Origin: Woeseia sp.
GTDB lineage: Bacteria > Pseudomonadota > Gammaproteobacteria > Steroidobacterales > Woeseiaceae
Direction: 5' to 3'
Assembly (NCBI GenBank): GCA_021773015.1
Contig: JAJFKW010000001.1
Location: forward strand, 558,001-622,000
Length of the DNA: 64,000 nucleotides
Within the stretch, counting starts at the first letter, position 1. Every line of letters begins with the position of its first letter. The notes below the pieces were generated by a model. That model was not told where the DNA came from and made no database searches. It saw nothing but the letters and a program-made list of their open reading frames with translations. The position numbers and the translations under genes were made by a program. Below are positions 35,371 to 46,148 of this stretch, in pieces.

Positions 35371-36819
35371 ATGGCTACCGATCCCAACAACATTGAAAGC
35401 CTGGTCAATCGCCGTTACGAGCACGGTTTTATCACTGACATCGCATCTGACAGCCTGCCACCAGGCTTGGACGAAGACGTCGTGCGCGCAATATCGGCTA
35501 AGAAAAACGAGCCCGAGTTCATGCTCGAATGGCGCCTCAAGGCGTTTCGTCACTGGCAAACGATGCGCGAACCTGAATGGGCACATGTCCACTATCCCAA
35601 GATTGACTATCAGGCCATCTCTTATTTTTCTGCACCGATATCCGACGAAGACCGCCCGAAGAGTTTGGACGAAGTCGACCCGAAGCTACTTGAAACCTAT
35701 GACAAGCTTGGCATACCGCTCCACGAACGGGCGCGCTTGGCTGGTGTGGCTGTGGATGCCGTTTTCGACAGCGTTTCGGTCGCCACGACCTTTAAAGAAA
35801 AATTAAAGGACGCGGGCGTCATATTTTGCCCATTTTCCGAAGCTGTCATTAACCATCCTGAACTCGTAAGAAAGTATCTGGGTTCGGTCGTTCCGCAGCG
35901 CGACAATTTTTTTGCCTGTCTGAATTCCGCCGTATTCAGTGACGGATCGTTTGTCTACATTCCCAAGGGCGTGCGTTGTCCGATGGAATTGTCGACCTAC
36001 TTTAGAATCAACGCAGAGAATACTGGCCAATTTGAACGAACTTTGATTGTTGCGGAAGAAGGCAGTCACGTCAGTTATTTGGAGGGTTGCACAGCACCGA
36101 TGCGTGACGAGAACCAGTTACACGCAGCAGTCGTGGAATTGGTTGCCTTGAAAGATGCAGAAATCAAATATTCCACCGTGCAGAATTGGTATCCCGGAGA
36201 TGAAAACGGCGTAGGCGGTATTTACAATTTCGTAACCAAACGCGGCGACTGTCGTGGCGACAACTCGAAAATTTCCTGGACGCAAGTAGAGACCGGTTCC
36301 GCTATCACCTGGAAATACCCAAGCTGCATATTGCGTGGCGCGAATTCTGTCGGCGAATTTTATTCCGTAGCCGTAGCCAATAATATGCAGCAGGCCGATA
36401 CTGGAACAAAAATGATCCATATCGGGCCGAATACGCGCAGCACCATCGTCTCCAAGGGCATATCCGCAGGCAAAGCCCAGAATGCCTATCGCGGCCTGGT
36501 CAAAATGATGCCGCAAGCCAACAATGCACGAAATCACACGCAATGCGATTCTTTATTGATCGGCAAACAATGTGGCGCACACACATTTCCCTATATGGAA
36601 GTTCGCAACCCGTCTGCCAAAGTTGAACACGAAGCAACCACTTCGAAAATCTCGGCAGACCAACTTTTTTATTGCAGACAGCGTGGCATTTCGGAAGAAG
36701 ACGCCGTCAACATGATCGTTAATGGATTCTGTAAAGAAGTATTCAAAGAACTGCCGATGGAATTTGCCGTCGAAGCACAAAATCTACTAAACGTAAGTCT
36801 TGAAGGAGCCGTCGGCTAG
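35371..36819 (+). CDS. sufB: Fe-S cluster assembly scaffold SufB
   Basis: The 482-residue protein contains the SufB hallmarks: the Cys-bearing [18 protein letters not shown] loop, [21 protein letters not shown], and [20 protein letters not shown]. The C-terminus has [15 protein letters not shown]. SufB is the core of the SufBC2D scaffold where [4Fe-4S] clusters are assembled. It is the first structural gene of a SUF-only operon, and no isc genes are visible. Confidence 0.97.
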   Translation: MATDPNNIESLVNRRYEHGFITDIASDSLPPGLDEDVVRAISAKKNEPEFMLEWRLKAFRHWQTMREPEWAHVHYPKIDYQAISYFSAPISDEDRPKSLDEVDPKLLETYDKLGIPLHERARLAGVAVDAVFDSVSVATTFKEKLKDAGVIFCPFSEAVINHPELVRKYLGSVVPQRDNFFACLNSAVFSDGSFVYIPKGVRCPMELSTYFRINAENTGQFERTLIVAEEGSHVSYLEGCTAPMRDENQLHAAVVELVALKDAEIKYSTVQNWYPGDENGVGGIYNFVTKRGDCRGDNSKISWTQVETGSAITWKYPSCILRGANSVGEFYSVAVANNMQQADTGTKMIHIGPNTRSTIVSKGISAGKAQNAYRGLVKMMPQANNARNHTQCDSLLIGKQCGAHTFPYMEVRNPSAKVEHEATTSKISADQLFYCRQRGISEEDAVNMIVNGFCKEVFKELPMEFAVEAQNLLNVSLEGAVG

Positions 36820-37587
36820 ATGCCGCGAAATCACATGCTTGAGATCAATAATTTACATGCGCGCATCGGCGATGCCACAATACTCAACGGAGTGACGCTG
36901 TCTATCGGTGCCGGCGAAGTACACGCGATAATGGGGCCGAACGGTTCCGGAAAAAGTACCCTTGCACAAGTCATTGCGGGGCATAGCGACTATGAGGTCG
37001 TTGACGGCAGTGTCAGTTTCTTTGGCGAAGACATGCTGCAACTCGAGCCGGAAGAGCGCGCTCAGCGCGGCTTCTTTCTAGGTTTTCAATACCCTGTGGA
37101 GATTGCTGGCGTCAACAATGCCTACCTTTTGAAAGCGGCATTAAACGCCAAACGCAGTTATCTTGGCGAAACTGAGGTTGACGCGTTCGAGTTTTTGAAA
37201 CTCGCGAAGGAAAAAATGAAGTTGCTGGACATGGACCCCAGCTTTCTTAATCGCGGCGTTAACGAAGGGTTTTCCGGCGGCGAGAAAAAGCGCAACGAAA
37301 TTTTGCAGATGGCAGTACTTGAGCCGAATTTGGCTTTTTTGGATGAGACCGACTCTGGCCTGGATATCGATGCACTCAAATCAGTGGCCAACGGTGTGAA
37401 TGCGTTGCGCTCAAAAGAGCGTGCCATCGTATTGGTCACCCACTACCAAAGATTGCTCGACTATATCAAGCCGGACTTCGTTCACGTGTTATCAAACGGC
37501 AAGATTGTGCGATCTGGCGATTATATGCTGGCCGAAGAATTGGAAAACAAAGGCTACGATTGGCTTCGCGAGGTCAGCACCGGATGA
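36820..37587 (+). CDS. sufC: Fe-S cluster assembly ATPase SufC
   Basis: The 255-residue ATPase has Walker [10 protein letters not shown], the SufC-type signature [14 protein letters not shown], and Walker [17 protein letters not shown]. The start ATG 36820 touches the sufB stop; an alternative start is 36835 (MLEINN). SufC drives conformational change of the SufB-SufD scaffold. It overlaps sufD by four bases. Confidence 0.97.
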   Translation: MPRNHMLEINNLHARIGDATILNGVTLSIGAGEVHAIMGPNGSGKSTLAQVIAGHSDYEVVDGSVSFFGEDMLQLEPEERAQRGFFLGFQYPVEIAGVNNAYLLKAALNAKRSYLGETEVDAFEFLKLAKEKMKLLDMDPSFLNRGVNEGFSGGEKKRNEILQMAVLEPNLAFLDETDSGLDIDALKSVANGVNALRSKERAIVLVTHYQRLLDYIKPDFVHVLSNGKIVRSGDYMLAEELENKGYDWLREVSTG

Positions 37588-38855
37588 CTACGCACGAATT
37601 CGACCAGGCTGTGTTTCAGAAATGTGTCGCGTCGATACCCGACAGCGCGCTGTCAGCGGTAAGGCATGCAGCGGCCGCAGAGTTTGGCCAGTCGGGTTTT
37701 CCGACGACTCGTCACGAGGATTGGCGATACACCAATTTGGCGCCAGCCATTGCCATACAGCAAAAATCGTTACTTGAACGGGAACGTGGTGATCGTCAGC
37801 TAAACCCTGTTGATGTTATCGATATTGTTGAAGCCTGTTGGATTCGGTTCGACGATGGTGAGTTTTCTTTTCCGCTGAATGATCTTCCGCCGGGCGTTAC
37901 GATCAATCGGCTGGCGGATTCGGAACAAGCGTCGGTAATCGACGTGAAGAATTCACTGTCGCAGATCAATGCGGCGCTGCTGCGCGATGCATTACACGTC
38001 ACGATTGCGGCAGGGGTGACAATCGATAGGCCCATAGGGCTACTATTCGCGGAGCATAGCGAATCACCCGCTCTCGCAAATCACGCCCGCGTCATTATTT
38101 CAGTCGAAAAAGACGCGAGCGTACAAATACTGGAGGCGCAACTGTCGTCGGGTGGCGGCGATGTCTACATCAATACCGTGACTCAGCTATTGTTAGCGAA
38201 TAACGCCAACGTCAACTACGTTCGGCTACAGGACTGCGCGGATCACCACGTACAGACAAACAGACTAATTGCCAATATCGGTTCGCGCGCCAAGTTGACG
38301 CACCTTGCATTTGATCTTGGCGCCCAATTAGCTCGCAACGATGTCGAAGTTGCATTGAACGACAGCGATGCCAGCGTCACGTTAAATGGGCTTTACCTTG
38401 CCGACGGCGCGCAGCATATCGATAACCATACGCGGGTCGACCACGCTGCGGGCCCTTCGTTCAGCGAAGAATTGTATCGTGGCATTCTCAACGGCAAGTC
38501 CCGTTGCGTTTTCAATGGCAAAGCGGTGGTGCACGAGGGTGCAGACGGAACAGACGCAGCCCAGGCTAATCACAATTTGTTGCTCTCCGATGATGCGGAG
38601 GTCGACACAAAGCCGGAACTGGAAATTTACGCCGATGATGTCAAGTGCAGTCACGGCGCCACGGTCGGTCAGCTTGACGCCAATGCTTTGTTTTATTTGC
38701 GCACTCGCGGTCTTGATGAAGAGACGGCAAAACATGCCATCACGAAGGCGTTTGCTGCCGAGATTGTGGAGACCATCGCGCCGTCACAGATTCACGACTA
38801 CATTCAAAGCCGGGTTGACGCAAAGCTCGATCAACTGACGGCAAAGAACCAATAA
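37584..38855 (+). CDS. sufD: Fe-S cluster assembly protein SufD
   Basis: The ATG at 37584 overlaps the sufC TGA (ATGA) and gives 423 residues. Family signs are [17 protein letters not shown] near residue 38 and [33 protein letters not shown] carries the conserved Cys and His, and [16 protein letters not shown] follows. SufD partners SufB and is needed for iron acquisition by the scaffold. Confidence 0.95.
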   Translation: MTTHEFDQAVFQKCVASIPDSALSAVRHAAAAEFGQSGFPTTRHEDWRYTNLAPAIAIQQKSLLERERGDRQLNPVDVIDIVEACWIRFDDGEFSFPLNDLPPGVTINRLADSEQASVIDVKNSLSQINAALLRDALHVTIAAGVTIDRPIGLLFAEHSESPALANHARVIISVEKDASVQILEAQLSSGGGDVYINTVTQLLLANNANVNYVRLQDCADHHVQTNRLIANIGSRAKLTHLAFDLGAQLARNDVEVALNDSDASVTLNGLYLADGAQHIDNHTRVDHAAGPSFSEELYRGILNGKSRCVFNGKAVVHEGADGTDAAQANHNLLLSDDAEVDTKPELEIYADDVKCSHGATVGQLDANALFYLRTRGLDEETAKHAITKAFAAEIVETIAPSQIHDYIQSRVDAKLDQLTAKNQ

Positions 38856-38880
38856 CAGACTCAATCGAGATGAATAGATT

Positions 38881-40143
38881 ATGAATACCGCGCAAAATTC
38901 CATGCAAGACGACGACACAGGAACGTTTGATATGGAATCGTACCGTGCCGAGTTCCCGATTCTTTCGCGTGAAATAAACGGTTGTCCGCTTGTTTATTTG
39001 GACAGCGCGGCATCGTCGCAGCTCCCCAATACGGTAATCAATGCCGTTAGCGAATATCAAAAGACCAAACATGCCAACGTACATCGAGGCGTACACACGC
39101 TAAGCCACCTGGCAACCGACGCATACGAGGGCGCAAGAGATTCGATCGTCGACTTTATCGGCGCAGCCAGCCGAAGCGAAATCATCCTTACCAGCGGCAC
39201 CACCGAGTCTATTAACCTTGTCGCCCAGAGTTTTGCGCGACCGATCTTAGGCAGCGGTGACAAGATCGTCATCACCCAGCTCGAGCATCACTCAAATATC
39301 GTACCGTGGCAGCTGGTCTGCGAGCAGACGGGCGCGGAACTACATGTCATACCGATCAACGAGCGTGGTGAAGTCTCGCTTGATGATGTTGTCGCGGCAT
39401 TGGATGACAATGTGCGATTGCTTGCGGTTGCCTATGTTTCCAACGCGCTTGGAAGCATTTTACCCATCAAGGAAATCGTAAAAGAGGCCCACGACCGTAG
39501 CATCCCGGTTTTGGTCGACGGCGCGCAAGCAGTGCCGCACATCCCCGTCGACGTTCAGGATCTCGACTGTGATTTTTTCGCATTTTCCGGACATAAAATG
39601 TTTGCTCCCACCGGATCCGGCGTGCTCTACGGGAAAGAGAATATTCTTGAGAAGATGCCGCCGTACAAAGGTGGTGGTGACATGATATTGGAGGTGCACT
39701 TTGAGGGGACCACCTACAATGAGCTACCGTACAAATTCGAGGCGGGGACGCCGAATATTTCATCAGTGATTGGTCTCGGCGAGTCTATCGCGTTTTTGAC
39801 AGCGATCGGCATGCGCAATGTCTACGATCACGAGAATCGCGTGCTTGACTATCTGACGTCCCAATTATCGACTCTCGACGAAATGCGCTTAATCGGTACC
39901 GCTGCCAAAAAAGCAAGCGTCCAATCATTCATGTTGGCCGATATTCATCCGCATGATCTAGGTACCATTCTCGACCACCAAGGTGTGGCGATACGGACCG
40001 GGCACCACTGTGCCATGCCGGTGATGGACTATTTTGCGGTACCCGGGACTGCGCGTGCGTCACTTGCGCTCTACAACAACGAAAACGACGTTGACCGTAT
40101 GATCGAAGCGCTAGTTAAAGCACGCGAGGTGTTTCGATCGTGA
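38881..40143 (+). CDS. sufS: Cysteine desulfurase SufS
   Basis: The 420-residue PLP enzyme has NVHRGVHTLSHLATD, TSGTTESINLVA and DGAQAVPHIPVDVQ. The PLP-lysine is in FFAFSGHKMFAPTG and the catalytic Cys in GVAIRTGHHCAMPVM, of group II (SufS) type. It releases sulfur from cysteine as a persulfide. SufU is encoded by the following overlapping gene, so SufS-SufU sulfur transfer is expected here rather than SufE. Confidence 0.95.
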   Translation: MNTAQNSMQDDDTGTFDMESYRAEFPILSREINGCPLVYLDSAASSQLPNTVINAVSEYQKTKHANVHRGVHTLSHLATDAYEGARDSIVDFIGAASRSEIILTSGTTESINLVAQSFARPILGSGDKIVITQLEHHSNIVPWQLVCEQTGAELHVIPINERGEVSLDDVVAALDDNVRLLAVAYVSNALGSILPIKEIVKEAHDRSIPVLVDGAQAVPHIPVDVQDLDCDFFAFSGHKMFAPTGSGVLYGKENILEKMPPYKGGGDMILEVHFEGTTYNELPYKFEAGTPNISSVIGLGESIAFLTAIGMRNVYDHENRVLDYLTSQLSTLDEMRLIGTAAKKASVQSFMLADIHPHDLGTILDHQGVAIRTGHHCAMPVMDYFAVPGTARASLALYNNENDVDRMIEALVKAREVFRS

Positions 40144-40613
40144 CCGACGAAGACAAATCCACCAATGAGTTACGCGATCTCTATCGAGAATTGATTCTCG
40201 ACCATGCTCGCAATCCTCGGCACTTTGGCCGTCTTGACGACCCAACGCATACCGCGGACGGCATAAATCCACTGTGCGGTGACAAGCTCAAAATGTACTT
40301 TCGCGTTGACGGCAGCGGCCGGATCGTCGACGCGAAATTTGAAGGCACCGGCTGCGCGATTTCCGTTGCATCGGCATCGTTGCTAACTGATACCACCATC
40401 GGAATGCGAACTGACGAGGCAATGCAATTTTTTTCGGCTGTTGTTAGCAAGCTATCTGGCAAGGGCGATGAAGCCGAACCCACCGACATCGGAAAGCTGA
40501 AAGCACTTGAGGGCGTCAAGGAATTTCCCGCAAGAGTTAAGTGTGCCACCCTGCCCTGGCACGCACTGCGCTCGGCACTGAACAACGACGATAAGACTGC
40601 ATCCACGGAGTAA
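40140..40613 (+). CDS. sufU: SUF-system NifU-like protein SufU
   Basis: The 157-residue protein starts at GTG 40140, overlapping sufS by four bases. Conserved Cys-bearing blocks are GINPLCGDKLKM, FEGTGCAISVASASLL and ARVKCATLPWHAL. In Gram-positive bacteria SufU receives sulfur from SufS through a zinc site. Its use in a gammaproteobacterial operon without sufE is less common than the E. coli SufE design. Confidence 0.93.
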   Translation: MTDEDKSTNELRDLYRELILDHARNPRHFGRLDDPTHTADGINPLCGDKLKMYFRVDGSGRIVDAKFEGTGCAISVASASLLTDTTIGMRTDEAMQFFSAVVSKLSGKGDEAEPTDIGKLKALEGVKEFPARVKCATLPWHALRSALNNDDKTASTE

Positions 40614-40616
40614 GCA

Positions 40617-41168
40617 ATGTTTGGCCACATGAATGAACCGTTTTCTGTTTCACGAGACGTTACCGCGATTATCATTCCGGTCGGTGAAGCGATCATTTTG
40701 CGCGAAGGTACGAGCGGATTTATCACACAAGCTTTGGGGGGCAGTTTTACTGTTTACGTTGAAGGCAATCTGTTTCGCGTCGCGGGCGCGGATGCGGACG
40801 CCATTGGTAAGGAACCTGTGCCGCCGCCGGCCGTCCCCGACAACGCGACAGATGCCGATATCGAACAGGTCATATGGGAGCAATTGCGTACCGTCTACGA
40901 CCCGGAGATACCGATCAATATTGTCGATCTCGGGCTGGTTTATCGGTGCGACATCGAAAATCGTCCAGAAGGCGGGCGCTTCGTCGGTGTCGATATGACC
41001 TTGACCGCACCTGGTTGCGGAATGGGCGACATATTGGTGCAGGATGCGCAGGAAAAGATCGCAGTGATTCCAACTGTTGAGGACGTGAAGGTCGAATTGG
41101 TATTCGACCCACCCTGGAATCAAAGCATGATGTCCGACGAGGCGCGCCTGCAAACGGGAATGATGTAG
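40617..41168 (+). CDS. sufT: Fe-S maturation factor SufT (DUF59-type)
   Basis: The 183-residue protein has a short N-terminal domain (IIPVGEAIILREGT, a beta-rich part). A C-terminal MIP18/DUF59 domain follows: EQLRTVYDPEIPINIVDLGLVY, then DMTLTAPGCGMGDIL with the conserved Cys, and ELVFDPPWNQSMMS. SufT helps maturation of some Fe-S proteins. It follows sufU by 3 bases. Confidence 0.93.
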   Translation: MFGHMNEPFSVSRDVTAIIIPVGEAIILREGTSGFITQALGGSFTVYVEGNLFRVAGADADAIGKEPVPPPAVPDNATDADIEQVIWEQLRTVYDPEIPINIVDLGLVYRCDIENRPEGGRFVGVDMTLTAPGCGMGDILVQDAQEKIAVIPTVEDVKVELVFDPPWNQSMMSDEARLQTGMM

Positions 41169-41203
41169 TAATATCGGGGACTCATTTGACGCAGCAACGG
41201 GTC

Positions 41204-41707
41204 ATGAAAACTCTCACTTTATTGCGACACGCGAAATCGAGTTGGGGCGACGCCACCCTTGCGGACGCAGAACGTCCGCTTAATGGCAGAGGCGAACGCG
41301 ACGCGCCAATGATGGCGGAACGCATTCACAAAGCCGGCATTCGCCCGTCTCTGATCATCAGCAGTCCGGCATTGCGCGCCTGGACCACAGCAAAGGTACT
41401 GGCGGAGGAGATTTCGTACCCCAACGAATTCTTGCAGCGCGAGAAGGATGTTTACCTAGCCAGCAAGAATACGCTGCTTGACGTTATCGGTGAACAGGAC
41501 AATGGCTTTAACAGTCTGTTGGTCGTCGGGCACAATCCGGGAATGACTGAACTTGCCAATTTCTTGCAGCCGGGTCTTACGCAAAACCTGCCAACTTGCG
41601 CGGTTGTCTCACTAAACATCGACACTAACGATTGGGACTTACGCGACATTGGCTCGGTCGAGTTAGCTTTGTACGACTTTCCGAAGCGACAACCAGACGA
41701 GTCTTAA
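41204..41707 (+). CDS. sixA: SixA-like phosphohistidine phosphatase (histidine phosphatase family)
   Basis: ATG 41204 gives 167 residues. The catalytic LLRHAKSSWGD (RHA/RHG motif) is at the N-terminus and VVGHNPGMTELANFL supplies the second His. SixA dephosphorylates phosphohistidine proteins such as phosphotransferase/HPt components. It lies 35 bases behind sufT on the same strand, so it may be read through from the suf operon, but a functional link is not known. Confidence 0.85.
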   Translation: MKTLTLLRHAKSSWGDATLADAERPLNGRGERDAPMMAERIHKAGIRPSLIISSPALRAWTTAKVLAEEISYPNEFLQREKDVYLASKNTLLDVIGEQDNGFNSLLVVGHNPGMTELANFLQPGLTQNLPTCAVVSLNIDTNDWDLRDIGSVELALYDFPKRQPDES

Positions 41708-41736
41708 ATAATCTCGACCGAACGCTGCAGCGGCAC

Positions 41737-41759
41737 ATCGCGGCTGGAAGTCGTTCCCA
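41737..41759. repeat. REP-like element, left copy
   Basis: ATCGCGGCTGGAAGTCGTTCCCA is a degenerate copy of the element at 14366. It forms an inverted pair with the one at 41909, in the gap between the convergent sixA and sdaA genes. Confidence 0.6.
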
Positions 41760-41908
41760 ATCCGCCTACAGTGGAGAAACGAACGTGGCTTACGCATGTG
41801 GATTGATCTTTAGTGCAGTAAACTTCAGTGCGCAACGATCATAAAAACCAGATTCCAAGGTGTAGGTGGACTGGATCCTGAGTACGCGATCTGCCCAAAC
41901 CGCAATGC

Positions 41909-41932
41909 GTAGGAGCGGCATCTTGCCGCGAT
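41909..41932. repeat. REP-like element, right inverted copy
   Basis: CGTAGGAGCGGCATCTTGCCGCGAT is the opposite orientation of the copies at 14366 and 41737, giving a BIME-like pair about 150 bases apart. Such pairs often sit at convergent gene ends and limit read-through or protect mRNA ends. Confidence 0.6.
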
Positions 41933-41946
41933 AACGATTCAATTGA

Positions 41947-43305
41947 CTAGCATTCCACAACATTCACCGCGAGACCTCCTTCGGACGTCTCCTTATAGAT
42001 GGTCTGCATGTCCAATCCTGTTTGACGCATTGTGCTAATGACCTGATCCAATGTCACCTTGTGCGAGCCGTCACCATGCATCGCAAGCCTTGCTGCATTG
42101 ATCGCCTTTACTGCGCCCATCGCGTTGCGCTCGATACATGGTATTTGTACCAGACCGCCGACCGGATCGCAGGTCAATCCAAGGTTGTGCTCCATCCCAA
42201 CTTCCGCTGCATTTTCAATGCGCTCGTTTGAGCCTCCAAAAGCCGCAACAAGACCAGCCGCCGCCATGGAACACGCAACACCAACCTCGCCTTGGCAGCC
42301 CATTTCCGCGCCTGATATCGACGCATTGATTTTGTAGAGTATGCCGATGGCCCCGGCAGTCAAAATGAAACGATGCACACCCGCAAGCTCCGCGTTCGGT
42401 ATCAATCGCCAGTAATAATGTAACACCGCGGGAATGACACCCGCCGCGCCATTCGTTGGCGACGTAACGACCCGCCCGCCTGCCGCATTTTCCTCATTGA
42501 CCGCGATAGCATAAGTATTGACCCAATCTAATGTGTCTCTGCCATTTTGGTCGCCAGCAGCCAACATCGCTTTAAACAACCGCGGTGCACGACGTACGAC
42601 CGACATGCGACCTGGCAGCACACCTTCGGTTGTCAAACCGCGTTCAACACAAGATTTCATGGCATCCCAAATCGTGTCTATGCGTTGCACGACCTCAGCC
42701 TCGGTACGCCAGCTTAGTTCGTTGCGCAACACCAGTTCTGGAATGGTCAGGTCTTGCTTCGTTGCTTGGGCTAACATTTCTGAGCCTGTCGAAAATGGAT
42801 ACTCTGGCTCACCTTCCTGTGCCAGCGGCTCGTCTTCGTCGCCACGTACGATAAATCCACCGCCCAGCGAGTAGTAATCTTCGCTGAGAACGACCGATTC
42901 GTCATGATCGTAGGCAATAAAGCGCATACCGTTGGTATGCCGCGGCAGCGTTTCTTTATATTCGAATATTATGTCGATGTCCGGATCAAACGGAAGTCGA
43001 CCGATCCCTGGTACATCAAGGTGCTTTTCTTTGTGAAATTTTCGCAGTCGCTCATCCATCAGGTTTGGATCGATAGTTTCCGGAATCGAACCCGCGAGAC
43101 CGAGCAAAACAGCCGAATCGGTAGCGTGACCTTTTCCGGTATAAGCAAGCGATCCATAGAGGATCACCTGGATCTTGCTCACCGTAAGGTCGGCCGACAG
43201 CACACTCTGGATGAACGAAAATGCCGCCTTCATTGGTCCGATTGTGTGCGAACTCGACGGACCAACGCCGATCTTAAAAATATCGAAAACGCTTATCGCC
43301 GGCAT
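41947..43305 (-). CDS. sdaA: L-serine ammonia-lyase (L-serine dehydratase)
   Basis: The 452-residue enzyme converts L-serine to pyruvate and ammonia. The N-terminal part has [19 protein letters not shown]. The C-terminal catalytic part has [17 protein letters not shown] and [21 protein letters not shown], whose cysteines bind the oxygen-sensitive [4Fe-4S] cluster; [14 protein letters not shown] ends it, as in SdaA. Being Fe-S dependent and near the suf operon is suggestive but may be coincidence. It faces sixA convergently. Confidence 0.95.
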   Translation of the reverse strand: MPAISVFDIFKIGVGPSSSHTIGPMKAAFSFIQSVLSADLTVSKIQVILYGSLAYTGKGHATDSAVLLGLAGSIPETIDPNLMDERLRKFHKEKHLDVPGIGRLPFDPDIDIIFEYKETLPRHTNGMRFIAYDHDESVVLSEDYYSLGGGFIVRGDEDEPLAQEGEPEYPFSTGSEMLAQATKQDLTIPELVLRNELSWRTEAEVVQRIDTIWDAMKSCVERGLTTEGVLPGRMSVVRRAPRLFKAMLAAGDQNGRDTLDWVNTYAIAVNEENAAGGRVVTSPTNGAAGVIPAVLHYYWRLIPNAELAGVHRFILTAGAIGILYKINASISGAEMGCQGEVGVACSMAAAGLVAAFGGSNERIENAAEVGMEHNLGLTCDPVGGLVQIPCIERNAMGAVKAINAARLAMHGDGSHKVTLDQVISTMRQTGLDMQTIYKETSEGGLAVNVVEC

Positions 43306-43387
43306 ACTAATTCTCTGGGTGGCAAGGATTTGTCGGCGCGATTATAGACACTAATTCACGATCGTCATACCAAACGATCGATGTCTT

Positions 43388-43780
43388 TCATTGTTCGCGA
43401 CCCCGTTTACGTAAGAGGCGCTGCGTATGCTTGTCTGGGCGACCCTCCGTACGCGGAAGCAACAAGCGATCTGCACGCAGCCCTTGCCGTAAATCGTCTC
43501 TCGATTGCACAGTATCGGCATCTTCCAGATAGCACGATTGTGCTTCAGGTGCCGGGCCCCGTCGATGCGGCAGTGTTGTCGCAGTCAGTTTGTAGGGCAG
43601 CCGGTCTTTCAGTATTTCGACACTATCGCCCTCGGATACACGATTGCCCGGTGCGGCACATACGCCATTCACTTTCACATGACCGGCCGCAACCGCTTTG
43701 CTCGCCAAGCTCCTGGTCTTGAAAAAGCGGCAATAGAACAACCAACGGTCAATTCTCAGTGCGCCGTCGGTGGACGTCAT
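43388..43780 (-). CDS. hslR: Heat-shock protein 15-like ribosome-associated S4-domain protein
   Basis: The ATG at 43780, with GGAG nine bases before, gives 130 residues; the frame runs further to 43939 but would overlap kbl. LRIDRWLFYCRFFKTRSLASKAV with GHVKVNG is the S4 RNA-binding domain. VSEGDSVEIL follows, and the C-terminus is very basic. Hsp15 rescues stalled 50S subunits carrying nascent chains. It is divergent from kbl. Confidence 0.88.
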   Translation of the reverse strand: MTSTDGALRIDRWLFYCRFFKTRSLASKAVAAGHVKVNGVCAAPGNRVSEGDSVEILKDRLPYKLTATTLPHRRGPAPEAQSCYLEDADTVQSRDDLRQGLRADRLLLPRTEGRPDKHTQRLLRKRGREQ

Positions 43781-43845
43781 TGTGCATTCTCCGTTGGTTA
43801 GCTGGCTGATATACTCTGCGGCCTTTAGGCCAAGAGAGCAATGCC

Positions 43846-45045
43846 GTGGCAACGAATTTCCTGCGGAAACTTGCAGTGCAGACTGATGAGCTGAAAGATC
43901 AGGGCTTATACAAAAAAGAGCGGCTAATCGCCGGTCCACAGCAAGCCGACATTCGTGTGCTGCAAGACGGACACGAATTGGAAGTTATCAATCTCTGCGC
44001 CAACAATTATCTTGGCCTGGCAAACCATCCTGACATTGTAAGCGCCGCACATCGCGCGCTCGACGATTACGGCTACGGCATGGCATCTGTTCGCTTCATA
44101 TGCGGAACGCAAACCATTCACAAGGACTTGGAACGAAGGATCAGTGAGTTTCTTGGTACAGAAGATACAATATTGTATCCATCTTGCTTTGATGCCAATG
44201 GCGGACTGTTTGAAACCATACTCGGACCCGACGATTCGGTTATCAGCGATTCACTCAATCACGCAAGCATCATTGACGGCATTCGACTTTGCAAGGCGAA
44301 GCGCTATCGATATCAAAACAATGATATGGCTGACCTTGAGCGGCAACTAGTGGACGCCGCGTCCAGCGAAAACCGTCTAATCGTGTCCGATGGGGTGTTC
44401 TCCATGGACGGCGTCATCGCCCAACTGGACAAAATCGTCGACCTCGCCAAAACGCACGACGCGCTCACCATGATCGACGATTGCCATGCAACGGGCTTCC
44501 TCGGTGAATCTGGGCGTGGTACCCACGAATATTGCGGCGTAATGGGCGAGATAGATATCATCACAGGTACCTTAGGCAAAGCATTGGGCGGCGCGTCGGG
44601 TGGTTACACATCTGGCCGCAAGGAAATAGTCGGTTGGTTGAGGCAGCGCTCACGACCCTATCTATTTTCGAATTCCGTTGCACCGGCGATCGCGGCAACA
44701 TCGCTTGCCGTCATCGACCTCGTGGAGCGCGACGCGTCGTTGCGGAGTCAATTGCACGACAACGCGAGGTATTTCAGAGCAGCCATGACGGACCTTGGAT
44801 TTGATCTGAAACCCGGGCAACATCCCATTATTCCGGTCATGCTGGGCGACGCGCGCATTGCTGCCGAAATGGCAGATAAATTGCTGGCAAAAGGAATCTA
44901 CGTTATCGGCTTTTCCTTTCCCGTCGTGCCTGAAGGCCAAGCGCGAATTCGTACGCAGATGTCAGCAGGCCTGAATACATCACATTTGGATCGCGCGATC
45001 GGCGCATTCGCTGAAGTTGGCCGCGAGCTGAATATCATTCACTGA
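43846..45045 (+). CDS. kbl: Glycine C-acetyltransferase (2-amino-3-ketobutyrate CoA ligase)
   Basis: The 399-residue PLP enzyme begins at GTG 43846 with AGAGAG nine bases before. Signatures: [47 protein letters not shown] and the PLP-Lys segment [15 protein letters not shown]. It cleaves 2-amino-3-ketobutyrate with CoA to glycine and acetyl-CoA. tdh follows by 25 bases, forming the threonine-to-glycine operon. Confidence 0.97.
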   Translation: MATNFLRKLAVQTDELKDQGLYKKERLIAGPQQADIRVLQDGHELEVINLCANNYLGLANHPDIVSAAHRALDDYGYGMASVRFICGTQTIHKDLERRISEFLGTEDTILYPSCFDANGGLFETILGPDDSVISDSLNHASIIDGIRLCKAKRYRYQNNDMADLERQLVDAASSENRLIVSDGVFSMDGVIAQLDKIVDLAKTHDALTMIDDCHATGFLGESGRGTHEYCGVMGEIDIITGTLGKALGGASGGYTSGRKEIVGWLRQRSRPYLFSNSVAPAIAATSLAVIDLVERDASLRSQLHDNARYFRAAMTDLGFDLKPGQHPIIPVMLGDARIAAEMADKLLAKGIYVIGFSFPVVPEGQARIRTQMSAGLNTSHLDRAIGAFAEVGRELNIIH

Positions 45046-45070
45046 AGAAACTTAGGAATTTCTACCTGCC

Positions 45071-46096
45071 ATGCGAGCATTGGTAAAATCAAAAGCTGAG
45101 AAAGGCATATGGCTTGAGGATATTGGCACACCGTCGCCCGGCCACAACGATGTGCTCATCAAGGTCAAGCGTACCGCGATCTGCGGAACCGATATTCATA
45201 TTTATCAGTGGGATGATTGGGCCGCAAAGACAATTCCAATCCCGTTAGCCGTGGGTCACGAGTTTTCTGGCGAGATTGTCGAAATCGGCAGCGAGGTACG
45301 TGGATTTGAAATCGGCGACAGAGTTTCGGCCGAAGGCCACGTTACCTGCGGTTTCTGCCGAAATTGCCGGGCTGGGCGCAGACACCTATGCATGAACACC
45401 GAAGGTATTGGCGTTAGCCGAGCGGGTGCTTTTGCCGAATACATCGCCGTTCCCGCATTCAACGTATTCAAACTACCGGACTCCATTACCGAGGACATGG
45501 CCGCAATTCTCGACCCACTCGGCAACGCGACACACACGGCATTGTCGTTCGACTTAGTGGGCGAAGATGTCTTAATCACTGGTGCCGGTCCAATCGGCAT
45601 AATGGCGGTCGCCATCGCACGATTTGCCGGTGCCCGGCACATCGTGATCACCGACATTAACGACTACCGCCTGGATCTCGCGCGCAAGATTGGGGCGACA
45701 GTGGCCCTGAATGTGACAAGTGAATCGCTGCAAGACACCATGAAAACGCTGCGCATGGAAGAAGGCTTTGACGTTGGCATGGAGATGTCCGGCAACCCTG
45801 CCGCCTTTCGTGACATGTTAACGACGATGCACCACGGTGGAAAAATTGCACTGCTCGGTATTCCACCTACCGATACTTCAATTGACTGGAATCAAGTCAT
45901 ATTCAAAGGTCTGGTCATCAAGGGAGTGTACGGCCGTGAGATGTTCGAGACCTGGTACAAAATGTCGAGCATGCTGCAGAGCGGTCTAAATATTCAGCCC
46001 GTCGTCACCCACCATTTCGACGTGGACGACTATCAGGAAGCCTTTGAATTGATGGCCTCTGGGCAGTCAGGAAAAGTAATTCTCAACTGGAGCTAA
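45071..46096 (+). CDS. tdh: L-threonine 3-dehydrogenase
   Basis: The 341-residue zinc alcohol-dehydrogenase-like enzyme has the catalytic-zinc [13 protein letters not shown] and structural-zinc [15 protein letters not shown]. The [13 protein letters not shown] region and NAD-binding [13 protein letters not shown] are also present. It oxidises threonine to 2-amino-3-ketobutyrate for Kbl. The operon ends after it; the AT-rich AAACAA...TTGTTTT dyad near 46119-46137 could be a weak terminator before the convergent kinase gene. Confidence 0.97.
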   Translation: MRALVKSKAEKGIWLEDIGTPSPGHNDVLIKVKRTAICGTDIHIYQWDDWAAKTIPIPLAVGHEFSGEIVEIGSEVRGFEIGDRVSAEGHVTCGFCRNCRAGRRHLCMNTEGIGVSRAGAFAEYIAVPAFNVFKLPDSITEDMAAILDPLGNATHTALSFDLVGEDVLITGAGPIGIMAVAIARFAGARHIVITDINDYRLDLARKIGATVALNVTSESLQDTMKTLRMEEGFDVGMEMSGNPAAFRDMLTTMHHGGKIALLGIPPTDTSIDWNQVIFKGLVIKGVYGREMFETWYKMSSMLQSGLNIQPVVTHHFDVDDYQEAFELMASGQSGKVILNWS

Positions 46097-46148
46097 TTGG
46101 ATATTTAACATTAATTAAACAACGTAAGACATTGTTTTAATAATATTT

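Noticed and set aside
43781-43939. Extended 5' end of hslR to 43939
   Set aside because: It would overlap kbl, and ATG 43780 has a proper RBS and matches the normal Hsp15 length.
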